DNA from: Polyangiaceae bacterium | GTDB lineage: Bacteria > Myxococcota_A > Polyangia > Polyangiales > Polyangiaceae | Assembly (NCBI GenBank): GCA_015075635.1 | Contig: JABTUA010000002.1 | Coordinates: 1,302,001 to 1,366,000 of the forward strand | Direction: 5' to 3' | DNA length: 64,000 nucleotides | Shown here: one piece after another, positions 35,401-42,627 of the stretch | Layout: each line of letters opens with the position of its first letter | Numbering within the stretch: the stretch's first letter is position 1 | The notes under the pieces: model-generated | Databases searched by the model: none | Seen by the model: the letters and a program-made list of their open reading frames with translations, nothing else | What the model was told of the DNA's origin: nothing | Translations under genes and position numbers: made by a program

Positions 35401-36417
35401 CCAGCCGAGCTCGCTGAGTGGGTGGCTGCGCTGGGCCAGGCCGTGCGTCACGTGCGCGCCGGCGCGAAGTTGCCGGACCTGGTGCAGCGGCTGTGGCTCC
35501 ACCTGCAGTCGGACACCTCGTTCGACCCCGCCCTCTGCGTGCGCATCAGCATCGACCTGGCGCTGATCCTCGGCGCGCTCAGCCGCTACAAGGACGCACT
35601 CCGGCTATTGGCCAGCGCGGTCACGCAGGCAGAGAAGTGGCCGGAGCTGAGCCAAGCGGCGCTGATGGCCGAGGGGGAGCTCGCCGCCCGACAGGGTGAG
35701 TTCAAGGTCGCGCTGGCGGCGCTGGAGCGCGCGAGAGGATTGGCGCTCTCGAGCGCACAGGAAGAGCACCGGCGCCTGCTCTCGACCGCGCAGGCGGCCG
35801 GAGCGGCCGGCGAGCACGACACGGCGCTCGAGGCCCTCTCCCGCGCCCAGGCGCTCTTCCCGGATGGCGAGGAGCCGGTGCTCGCGCTGGAGCGCGCGAA
35901 GGTGCGCGGCCTCATCCACGGCTTCCGTGGGGACTGGGCACGCTGCGCAGAGGAGAGCGCCCAGGCGGCCGACCAGGCGCGCGCCCTCGGGTTGCCTCAC
36001 GAGGTCGCGATCCACCTGCACAACCAAGGCGACGGCCTGATGCGCACGGGAGATCTGCCGCGCGCCTACGCCATCCTCACGCGCTCTCTGTCCGTGGCGG
36101 AGCGCATCGGCGCCGATCGCCTGGTCAACCTCGATCAGATGATGCTCGCCTACCTGGACGCGCTGAACGGCTCGGAGCCGGCCCAGAAGCTCTTGGGGCA
36201 GAAGCTCGCGCACGCCGAGGCGCAGAAGTGGACCTGGGACGCCCTCAGCGGCCGCACGCTGCTCGGCAAGCTCCTGGCTCGGCGCGGCGACGTCATCGGA
36301 GCGCGCCGGGAGCTCTCGCTGGCGAAGCGGCTGGCCGAGGCCACGTCCAACAAGCTGGTGCTCGACGACTGCGAGCGCGCGCTCGGGGAGCTGGCTCAGA
36401 AGCGCAGCGGCACGTAG
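32497..36417 (+). CDS. Giant degenerate kinase / AAA-type ATPase / TPR protein
   Basis: This 1306-residue protein has an N-terminal Hanks-kinase fold (about 8-275) with altered motifs: VHGDLGPNN replaces HRDLKPxN (near 152) and SDFC replaces DFG (near 172), so kinase activity is doubtful. Residues about 365-500 resemble a decayed nucleotide-cyclase-like domain. An ATPase of the AAA_16 type follows, with Walker A GPHGIGKT near 559 and Walker B-like HIFAWDNAHELDD near 685. The last 400 residues are TPR-like helices. The layout is that of myxobacterial STPK-ATPase-TPR regulators. It lies 6 bp after dnaK, suggesting a functional link. It overlaps the convergent PEGA gene by 22 bp. Confidence 0.85.
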   Translation: MARADPQRTIGRYELEEKIGEGSLAEVWRAKSFGVEGFEKTLVIKRLLPELGRDARFVERFVREAQLAVRLSHANVVQVFDLGRVEEPDHSSLYLAMEHVAGRDLGSVALPWLSAGTGAPLGFALFVAAEIAKALDHAHRRRDERLELLGVVHGDLGPNNVLLSWDGEVKVSDFCVMRALWAEVPDPLADPRLVPKLGSASPELLSGRPPTTASDVFALGVLLYQLLSARHPFLGATPHETRARLLSGSWSSLSELRPELPGGVIALVERALSLDPSARHGSSGELYEELVAQRYVAGARYAAEDLAELLEARRAQPATLPESVEDLLETTRSESLRPPAPKVSIPVPPSVEPEREPSVLGALSELKNERELSFLVARLGVRGDKGEVREHLRQLFTRYGGRLLEEGEREVAAVFGLGAVDSLDTEHAVRAGLVAVRAYASSEDLTVAVDLARLELDASGALVEDERAKTALAAARRIASAAVRRVVVSTAAARNLRGQFELTPAIAGSKGARLPYLVGEARPLDSTLVRFVGRKAELRRLGEALKVAGRRQLQVMGLTGPHGIGKTRLLHEAIERISRGSFNIGSHIADCLPRGREEPYSALVAMLRAMCGVREGDPAQVILAVEPRLRALGLVNVEVTAVLGALGVVRGESAGGGALGAAVSRMFQSLAEDRLHIFAWDNAHELDDESGAALSSVASRLANSRVLLLFAGRPRSDAPYQLIPGYTELGLDDLDENDVRRLVALRVGVEKVPDELFAFVLERAGGHPMFVEELVREALESGAIVVENGEVSRMALDGVLAVPRPLRALIVDRVRRLPERERDLLVASAILGAPVDLSVLGAMLDLPLGTVSTLSDSLIEKQLLIREDPVSLGFATTLLPEVLLGELDPDARAELHLAAANAYPMVLAERTEQEASRIARHFAEAGERTRASGFYATSAYFHLSARRLERAAADFTRSLELSDWRTQSPAELAEWVAALGQAVRHVRAGAKLPDLVQRLWLHLQSDTSFDPALCVRISIDLALILGALSRYKDALRLLASAVTQAEKWPELSQAALMAEGELAARQGEFKVALAALERARGLALSSAQEEHRRLLSTAQAAGAAGEHDTALEALSRAQALFPDGEEPVLALERAKVRGLIHGFRGDWARCAEESAQAADQARALGLPHEVAIHLHNQGDGLMRTGDLPRAYAILTRSLSVAERIGADRLVNLDQMMLAYLDALNGSEPAQKLLGQKLAHAEAQKWTWDALSGRTLLGKLLARRGDVIGARRELSLAKRLAEATSNKLVLDDCERALGELAQKRSGT

Positions 36418-37463
36418 TTCGGCGGAATGGTGCCGGATGCGCGCTCGGTCCGCGTCTCGCCCTCGGGGCGGAAGAGGAAGTAGGCCGCGATGCCGATGCC
36501 CACGGCCAGCGCTGCGCCACCGCTCACGAACATCCAGGTGCCCGAGGAGTCGTCGCGGTCTCTCTCCGGCGGGCCTGCCTTCGGCACGGCCTCCAGCGTG
36601 ACGCGCTCGCTCCGGAGCTGATCGTCTTCGATCACGATCTCCGTCTGGTGGTCGCGCTTGCCCTTGCCGCTGACGGACAGGGTGTGCGTGCCGCTCGCCA
36701 GCTTGCCCTCCCACTGGCCCTTGCCGACGACCTTGCCATCGATGCGGATGGTGTCGCCCACGCCAGCCACGACCCGCAGGCGTCCCTCGCGGAGCTGCGG
36801 CTCCAACACGACCTCGAGCGCGAGCTTGGTCCCGCCCTGGAGGTTCTGCGTCTTGGCGAAGGGCCGGAAGCCGGGCTTCGTCACCTTGAAGGTCCGCTCG
36901 CCCTGGGTGAGGGTGAGCGGCGCCGCCAGCGGCGACTCGCCGATCTTCTCGCCATCCACGCTGACCTCGGCGCCGGGCTCGTTGACGCTCACCGTCACCT
37001 CGCTGACCAGCGCGCGCACCATGTCGACCAGGCTCTTGGCCTCCTGCCGATCCGCGTCGGTCAGCTTGTCGCCGCCTTCCGCCAGGTAGCGCTCCACGAG
37101 CGCGAGCACGCGATCATAGCGCCGCTGCTGCTTCTCCGCGGCGGCCATGTTCCAGAGCAAGCGCGGATCCTGCGCGAGCTCGTGGGCCCGTTCGAACTTG
37201 AGCTTGGCCCCCGCGTAGTCGCCGTCCGCGTACAGGAGCTTGCCCGACTCGTAGGCCTCTTTGGCTTCGCCGGTCAGCGCCTCCGCGAGCGGGACGACGG
37301 CCGGCTCTGCCGCGACCTTCTCGTCCTTCTTGTCCGCCTTCTTCTGGTCCTTCTTCGCCGCGGCGGGCGGCTTCTTCGGCGCGGCGGGCTGGGCGACGGC
37401 CTGCGGCGCCACGAGCGCGACGCACAGGAAGGCAGCGGTGAGCGATCGGAGAATGGTCTTCAC
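36396..37463 (-). CDS. Secreted PEGA-domain protein with TPR-like N-terminus
   Basis: The 355-residue precursor has a signal peptide (cleavage near QAVAQ), a Lys/Ala-rich spacer, a TPR-like helical region (EAKEAYESGKLLYADGDYAGAKLKFERA) and PEGA repeats with the diagnostic pattern V-x-V-D-G-E-x-I-G-x-S-P (about 178-190) and a second copy (TIRIDGKVVGKGQWEGKL). A membrane segment near the C-terminus (about 310-330) is followed by a basic tail, implying anchoring. The ATG overlaps the stop of the upstream kinase gene (ATGA), so the two are co-translated. It may be an envelope partner or target of that kinase. Confidence 0.85.
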   Translation of the reverse strand: MKTILRSLTAAFLCVALVAPQAVAQPAAPKKPPAAAKKDQKKADKKDEKVAAEPAVVPLAEALTGEAKEAYESGKLLYADGDYAGAKLKFERAHELAQDPRLLWNMAAAEKQQRRYDRVLALVERYLAEGGDKLTDADRQEAKSLVDMVRALVSEVTVSVNEPGAEVSVDGEKIGESPLAAPLTLTQGERTFKVTKPGFRPFAKTQNLQGGTKLALEVVLEPQLREGRLRVVAGVGDTIRIDGKVVGKGQWEGKLASGTHTLSVSGKGKRDHQTEIVIEDDQLRSERVTLEAVPKAGPPERDRDDSSGTWMFVSGGAALAVGIGIAAYFLFRPEGETRTERASGTIPPNYVPLRF

Positions 37464-38902
37464 TTGAGTCCGATGTCCAAGGGGTTCTTCGGTTTGGGCT
37501 GGGGCTTCGGCTCGGGCTTGGCCTCGGGCTCCGGCTTGGGCTCCGGTTTCGGCTCCGGCTTCTTCTCGGCGGGCCGAGCTTCGCGCGGCTTCACCGGAGC
37601 GGGCGCGCTCGCGCTGGGCACGGGCTCCGCTGCCGGAACCGCCGCGGAGGGCTCGACCACGGGCTCAGGCGCACGGGCGGTCACCGCAGGAGCCTCGACG
37701 GGCGTCGCCGCGCGGGTGGGCAAGGTCTCTGGTCCCGGAGCGGGCGGGCGCGTCAGCGCCCAGGCCGCCGCGCCGAGCACGGCGACGCCAGCGGCGCCGG
37801 CCGCAACCGCGAACAGCGGCGACTTCTTCTTGGTGTCGGGCTGGTGCGTCTCGGTCCAAGCGGCGTTGGTGCGGGCGCCCTCGACGAAGGGGACCGTCAC
37901 GTGGGCCGCGCCCGTCGTGACCTCCGCGGGTCGCGGGGCTGCGATGGAAATCGGGATCTCCGGCTCCTCCGCCATGCCTGCGCGTGACAACACCTTGCCG
38001 ATGCGCTCGATCAACGGGCGCGAGCGCCGCGGCGCGAACTGCCCGAGCGCGCTCGCGAGCTCCGCGACGTTCTGGTAGCGCCTCGCCGGATCGCGCTCCA
38101 GACACTTGAGCACCACCTTCTCCAGCTCCTCGCTCACCTCGGGCCGGAGCTCTCGGAGATTGCGCGGCGAGTCGGCCAGGATGGCAGCACACAGCTCGGG
38201 CAACGACGTCCCGGTGAAGGGTGTGGTCTTCGCCAGGAGCTCGAACAGGATGACGCCCAAGGACCAGATGTCGGTGCGGTGGTCCACGGTCTTCGCGGAG
38301 CGCATCTGCTCGGGGGACATGTAGAGCGGTGAGCCCATTGCGGTCGCCGTCTTGGTCAAGGACAGGCTCGCGGGGTCCGGCTGGGTCATCTTGGAGATGC
38401 CGAAGTCCAGAACCTTGACCAGGCCCATGCCGTCCGCGCGCTCGGTCAGGAACAGGTTCGCGGGCTTGAGGTCGCGGTGCACGATGCCGGCAGCGTGCGC
38501 CTCCGCCATGGCGTCGCAGGCCTGGATCACGTAGTCGATCGCGTCCTCGATGCCGAGCTCGGCGGCGTGCTTCTCCTCGGACAGGTCGTGTCCGGCGAGG
38601 TACTCCATCACCATGTAAGGGGAGCCGTTGTCCATCCGACCGACGTCGATGATGCGGGCGACGTGTTCGCTCTTGATCTTCACCGCCGCGCGCGCCTCGC
38701 GCACGAAGCGTTGAGCCACCTCTTCGTTTTCGACCGCGTCGGGGTGGAGGAACTTCACCGCAACGCGCTCGCCGAGCTCCAAGTGCGTGGCGGCGACCAC
38801 GACGCCCATCCCACCCTCGCCGAGCACGCGCTCCACCGAGTACTTTCCGGCCAGCACGGTGCCGGGCGTCAGCGTCAGTCGCTCGAGCTGGTCTTCGCCC
38901 AT
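37460..38902 (-). CDS. Membrane-anchored Ser/Thr protein kinase
   Basis: The 480-residue protein has a full Hanks kinase domain (about 16-280): GEGGMGVVVAA loop, VAVKFLHP Lys, VHRDLKPANLFL, VLDFGISKM, GSPLYMSPEQ. A transmembrane helix (about 365-385) separates it from a Pro/Ala/Glu/Lys-rich extracytoplasmic tail with KPEP/PEPK repeats near the end. All catalytic residues are present. It sits 10 bp downstream of a large lipoprotein gene and overlaps the PEGA gene downstream. The three form an operon. The ATG is preceded by GAGGAGC, a normal ribosome binding site for an internal gene. Confidence 0.92.
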   Translation of the reverse strand: MGEDQLERLTLTPGTVLAGKYSVERVLGEGGMGVVVAATHLELGERVAVKFLHPDAVENEEVAQRFVREARAAVKIKSEHVARIIDVGRMDNGSPYMVMEYLAGHDLSEEKHAAELGIEDAIDYVIQACDAMAEAHAAGIVHRDLKPANLFLTERADGMGLVKVLDFGISKMTQPDPASLSLTKTATAMGSPLYMSPEQMRSAKTVDHRTDIWSLGVILFELLAKTTPFTGTSLPELCAAILADSPRNLRELRPEVSEELEKVVLKCLERDPARRYQNVAELASALGQFAPRRSRPLIERIGKVLSRAGMAEEPEIPISIAAPRPAEVTTGAAHVTVPFVEGARTNAAWTETHQPDTKKKSPLFAVAAGAAGVAVLGAAAWALTRPPAPGPETLPTRAATPVEAPAVTARAPEPVVEPSAAVPAAEPVPSASAPAPVKPREARPAEKKPEPKPEPKPEPEAKPEPKPQPKPKNPLDIGLK

Positions 38903-38912
38903 CGTCAGCTCC

Positions 38913-40862
38913 TCAACACCCCAGGCCCGGGACCGGGCCGCCGTCGGCGGAGACGCCGAAGGTGCAGTAACCGTCCATGCCCCACTTCTGGGCCAGGTCG
39001 AAGTCGGGGTTCGGCGTGCAGACCATGTTCGGGTCGTCGCAGAACACCTGGCAGTCGCAGAGCTGGACGCAGGTGCCGAGATCGCCGAGGTCCGCCGCGT
39101 TCGGCACGAAGCCCTTCATGCAGGCGGCCTGGGCCGGCCCGGTGCCGCTCCAGCCGCAGGAGGCGTCCGGGTTGACCACGCAGCCGCCGCTGCACACGAA
39201 GGTGCCGGGCAATCCGCCCTGCGAAGGATCGGGCACCGGGGTACACATGCCCGCGCAGCTCGGCGGCAGGCTGCCGTCCGCGGATGCGTCGAGGCCACCG
39301 GCGTCCGGCGGGCCGAACGTACAGCTGGTGCCGTACGGCGCGCCTTGCGAAGCGACCTTGGTGCACAGGCCCGTGGCCAAATTGCACTGCGGGTTGGAGC
39401 TCGTTCCGGTGTCGCAGTGCTGCGTGCCGGCGCAGGTGGGGAGGCAGGCGGGGGCGGGACCGCCGGCGGAGAAGAGCACGGTGCACCCCATGTCGGGGCG
39501 GCCGTGGCACTTGTTGGGGTCGAAGCCACCGTCCAAGCTCACCGGTCCCGGAGCGCAGCCTTTCAGGCAGTACTCGGCGCCCGGCCCGAACGGGTGGCAG
39601 ATGGCGCCGGGGTCGATCAGGCTGCAGTAGTTGGGCGGGAAGCCGCCGCAGGGCAGCGTACACATTCCACCGGGCGGACCCTCGCCGCCGAGCGCCGTCG
39701 AGCTGACGTCGATGCACTCGAGCTGGCCGCACATGGTCTTGTTCTGGCACTTCGCGCCCAGGTTCGGGTCCGACGGCGGCGGCTCGAAGGTCGCGTCCGC
39801 AGCGTCGGTCGCCGAGTCGAGGGAGGCGTCCGGGCCGCCGTCACCCGGCGGAGCGTCGATGCTCACGTCGCCATCGATCGAGGCGTCGAGCTCCGGGCCA
39901 CCGGAGTCGAACGTCCCGGAGTTGCTGGTCACGCTCGACCAGGGGCCGCAGGTAGGAAGGGCCGAGGTCTTCGTGGTGCACTTGCTCGAGGTGGCCACCG
40001 CCAGCACGGTGGTGCCGAGCTTCTGGCACACGGCGGGCGGTAGCTTCAGGCGATCTCCCTCGATCCGCCAGCCGTCGGTGTCGTCGCGTTCGAGCGGGAC
40101 CAGGCACGAGCTCGCGCCGCAGATCCCGGCGTTGTCTCCTGGCGGAAGCACCAGCGCGACGTTGTAGTCCGCGTCTTGTCCGGGTCCCGGCGCGGCCAAA
40201 GTGCAGCTCGTGTCCGGCGTCTCGGTCTGACTGCCGTCGAAGCACGAGACGGTGTCGAAACACTGGCCCTTGGAGCCTGCGGCCTTGGCGCCACCGAAGA
40301 TCTGGGTCGGGTCGTAGGGCGCGAGGGTGGCGGAGTCGATGGCCTTGTCGGCGCAGCCGCCCGCGATGCAGGTCTCCTGCTCGCTGCAGCTCTTGTTCTG
40401 GAACTTCGGATCGTTCTTGTCGGCAGCGTCCTCGGTCACGCTGTCCCAGCACAGCCACTGGATACCGATGGGCAGCATCACCAGCCGGTCGTCCGGGACG
40501 GTGGTGGTGACCTCGCGCATGATGACCGCCTTGCCGCTCACGGTCCGCGCCACGACGCGGATGAGGACCGGCAGCTTCGAATCGCTGGGTGGGAGCAGGG
40601 CGAGGGTGCCCGGGAGCGACGTCTTCTCGGGAGAAGGCCCGAGGAAGTACTCGTTTTCGAGCTTGGGGACGCCGTTGGTCAGCACCTCGATGCGCATCGA
40701 ATCCACGCCCTCGGGGATCGACATGTCGGTCCGGATCGCGAGCATCAGGCCCTTGGCAGGGACGACCTCGTCTTCGCTCGAGCACCCTTGAGCGCCCAGG
40801 GCTGGGACACCCAGCCCTAGAGTCACGACCAAACCTGTACGAATCCAGCCCATTCGACGCAT
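38913..40862 (-). CDS. Large Cys-rich lipoprotein, first gene of kinase operon
   Basis: ATG 40862 was chosen over 40874 because the latter lies inside the TATGCG hexamer that sits 7 bases upstream of 40862; an ATG at 40853 is also possible. The product is about 649 residues. It has a lipoprotein signal (lipobox AQGC), an N-terminal beta-rich domain of about 130 residues (LMLAIRTDMSIPEGVDSMRI, VRVVARTVSGKAVI), then a long Cys-rich region with Asp/Ala/Gly linkers (DASIDGDVSIDAPPGDGG-type), ending in pairs such as CDCQVFCDD. The first domain resembles those in other myxobacterial surface proteins of unknown role. It might be the external input of the operon's kinase; this is inference. Confidence 0.75.
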   Translation of the reverse strand: MRRMGWIRTGLVVTLGLGVPALGAQGCSSEDEVVPAKGLMLAIRTDMSIPEGVDSMRIEVLTNGVPKLENEYFLGPSPEKTSLPGTLALLPPSDSKLPVLIRVVARTVSGKAVIMREVTTTVPDDRLVMLPIGIQWLCWDSVTEDAADKNDPKFQNKSCSEQETCIAGGCADKAIDSATLAPYDPTQIFGGAKAAGSKGQCFDTVSCFDGSQTETPDTSCTLAAPGPGQDADYNVALVLPPGDNAGICGASSCLVPLERDDTDGWRIEGDRLKLPPAVCQKLGTTVLAVATSSKCTTKTSALPTCGPWSSVTSNSGTFDSGGPELDASIDGDVSIDAPPGDGGPDASLDSATDAADATFEPPPSDPNLGAKCQNKTMCGQLECIDVSSTALGGEGPPGGMCTLPCGGFPPNYCSLIDPGAICHPFGPGAEYCLKGCAPGPVSLDGGFDPNKCHGRPDMGCTVLFSAGGPAPACLPTCAGTQHCDTGTSSNPQCNLATGLCTKVASQGAPYGTSCTFGPPDAGGLDASADGSLPPSCAGMCTPVPDPSQGGLPGTFVCSGGCVVNPDASCGWSGTGPAQAACMKGFVPNAADLGDLGTCVQLCDCQVFCDDPNMVCTPNPDFDLAQKWGMDGYCTFGVSADGGPVPGLGC

Positions 40863-40869
40863 GTGGGGA

Positions 40870-40875
40870 CGCATA
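40870..40875 (-). promoter_or_regulatory. Putative -10 hexamer (TATGCG) of the kinase operon
   Basis: TATGCG on the minus strand contains the upstream ATG candidate (40874) and ends 7 bases before the ATG at 40862, which decides the start. Confidence 0.4.
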
Positions 40876-40965
40876 GGCTAACACGGGAGCGGAAGCCGCG
40901 GCGGCGCCGGCTCGAACGCGCCATTTTTGCCTGGTCCAGCGGGCGATCGAGCCCACCGGCTGAGG

Positions 40966-40971
40966 TATGCT
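40966..40971 (+). promoter_or_regulatory. Putative -10 hexamer (TATGCT) of the FHA gene
   Basis: TATGCT would place the transcript start near 40978, downstream of the first in-frame ATG (40967, inside the hexamer) and just upstream of the ATG at 40985. Confidence 0.4.
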
Positions 40972-40984
40972 CGTGAGTCTTCGG

Positions 40985-41779
40985 ATGACCCGCGCCCGCG
41001 TCCACCTGGACACCCCGACCGGCAAGCGACCGTTCCCGAAGGGCTCATACCTGATCGGGCGCTCCGAGGAGTGCGACGTCGTGCTCGCCAGCGGACGCTG
41101 CTCCAGACAGCACGCGCGCCTGGTCGTCACCGACGAGGGCGCGACGCTCGAAGACCTCGGGAGCGCCAACGGCACCTTCGTGAACGGGCATCGGATCAGC
41201 GGCCCGCACTCGCTGGCCGACGGCGACTTCGTGGTCGTAGGGGGGGAGCTCGGGCTGGACGTGTCGTTCGAGCTCGAGGAGCCGGACGCCCCGCCTCGAG
41301 CGGGCCCGTCCCCGAGCAGCCCCGCCCTGGAAGAGGGCCCGTACCTCCCACCGACCACGAAGGTGTCTGCCGACGCGGTGCTCGAGAGCGTCGCCGATCA
41401 CCTGATCGCGAAGGGCCAACCGGAGCAGGCCGAGCGCGCGCTCTCTCGCTGGCTGGAGACCGCGCTCGCCGCCGCGGAGAACGGCAAGTGGCGAGAAGAC
41501 TCGCTGGTGGACATGTCGGTGCGCTGCGCCGCCAAGCTCGCTCAGGCGCTGCCTTCGCGCCGCTGGGTGGACTACGCGCTCGAGCTCTCAGCGACGCTCT
41601 CCCTGCCGCTCTCGGCGGAGAACGCCAACCTGCTCAACGACGCCATCACCAGCGCCGGCGTCTCGAGCGCGCCGCTGTCGCGCTACACCAACATGCTGCG
41701 CGCGCTCTCGGCCACGACCGACATCGCCCGCGCCCTGGACGAGGCAGAAGCCTGGCAAGCCAGCGCGTTTTCGAGGTGA
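40985..41779 (+). CDS. FHA-domain protein
   Basis: From ATG 40985 the product is about 264 residues. The N-terminal FHA domain (about 1-85) has the key phosphothreonine-binding motifs: GSYLIGRSEECDVVL, CSRQHARL (Ser-x-x-His) and LGSANGTFVNG (Asn). The C-terminal half is helical (LIAKGQPEQAERALSRWLETAL, LSATLSLPLSAENANLL) and resembles other FHA-linked helical domains of myxobacteria. It would bind phosphorylated partners, plausibly targets of the many nearby kinases. Starts at 40967 or 40973 would add six or four residues. The stop overlaps the prmA-like start (GTGA). Confidence 0.88.
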   Translation: MTRARVHLDTPTGKRPFPKGSYLIGRSEECDVVLASGRCSRQHARLVVTDEGATLEDLGSANGTFVNGHRISGPHSLADGDFVVVGGELGLDVSFELEEPDAPPRAGPSPSSPALEEGPYLPPTTKVSADAVLESVADHLIAKGQPEQAERALSRWLETALAAAENGKWREDSLVDMSVRCAAKLAQALPSRRWVDYALELSATLSLPLSAENANLLNDAITSAGVSSAPLSRYTNMLRALSATTDIARALDEAEAWQASAFSR

Positions 41780-42588
41780 CGTTCGCCGTCACGCGTCGCG
41801 ACGCCGAACGCGTGGCCCGGCGCCTGTTCGACGCCGGCGCTGGCGCGGTCGAGGAGCGGGACGGTCCCACGCTGGTCGTGTACGTGACCAGCCGAGCCGA
41901 GGCTCGGCGTCTGTCCGGCGCCGCCGCGGTGGCTGCGGTGTCGGTGCGCGAGCTCGATCCGAGCTGGCAGCGCGAGTGGATGCGCTACCTCGAGCCGGTG
42001 GCGATCACCGATCGATTCGTACTCCAGCCGACCAGCAGCGCGGAGAAGGTCCCGCGCGGCAAGCGCCGCCTGTGGTTCGAGCCGGACCAGGCGTTCGGCG
42101 TCGGAAGCCACCCCACGACCCGGCTCGCCGCCAGAGCCACGGAGGAGCTGTGTCGCGCGCGGCACCCCGCGCGAGCGCTCGACGTCGGCACCGGCACCGG
42201 CGTGCTCGCGATGGTGGCCGCCAGCTCGGGCGCGAAGCGCGTGCTCGGCATCGACGTCGATCCCACCTCCGTGCGCGCCGCTCGAAAGAACGCCCGGCTC
42301 AATCACCTGACCGAACGCTGCTCGTTCTCCACGCGTCCACTGGCCAAGGTGCGCTCGCGCTTCGACCTGGTGCTGGCCAACATCGAGGCCTGGGTGCTCC
42401 TCGAGCTCGCCGAGGACCTGGCCAGGGTCACCGCGCCCGCCGGACGCCTGGTGCTGTCCGGGCTCTTGTCGGAACGCGGCGCCGAGGTGCTCGGCCGTTG
42501 CTCGGAGCACGCTCTTCGGGAGCTCGCCCGGGCCGAGGAGGACGGCTGGCTCTTGCTCGTGCTCGGACGTCCAGTGGTAGAGACGTAG
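41776..42588 (+). CDS. prmA: Ribosomal protein L11 methyltransferase (PrmA-like)
   Basis: The GTG at 41776 overlaps the FHA stop. The 270-residue protein has the PrmA layout: a ferredoxin-like N-terminal substrate domain (about 1-95) and a Rossmann methyltransferase domain with the family pattern FGVGSHPTTRLA, S-adenosylmethionine motif ALDVGTGTGVLA, acidic residue in GIDVD, and the LANIEA motif where other amino-methyltransferases have (N/D)PP(Y/F). It should trimethylate L11, although it is slightly short. Coupling to an FHA gene is unusual for prmA. Confidence 0.87.
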   Translation: MTFAVTRRDAERVARRLFDAGAGAVEERDGPTLVVYVTSRAEARRLSGAAAVAAVSVRELDPSWQREWMRYLEPVAITDRFVLQPTSSAEKVPRGKRRLWFEPDQAFGVGSHPTTRLAARATEELCRARHPARALDVGTGTGVLAMVAASSGAKRVLGIDVDPTSVRAARKNARLNHLTERCSFSTRPLAKVRSRFDLVLANIEAWVLLELAEDLARVTAPAGRLVLSGLLSERGAEVLGRCSEHALRELARAEEDGWLLLVLGRPVVET

Positions 42589-42627
42589 GCAAACGGGGCC
42601 AGAATTGCTACGAGAGCCCGTCCGAGC

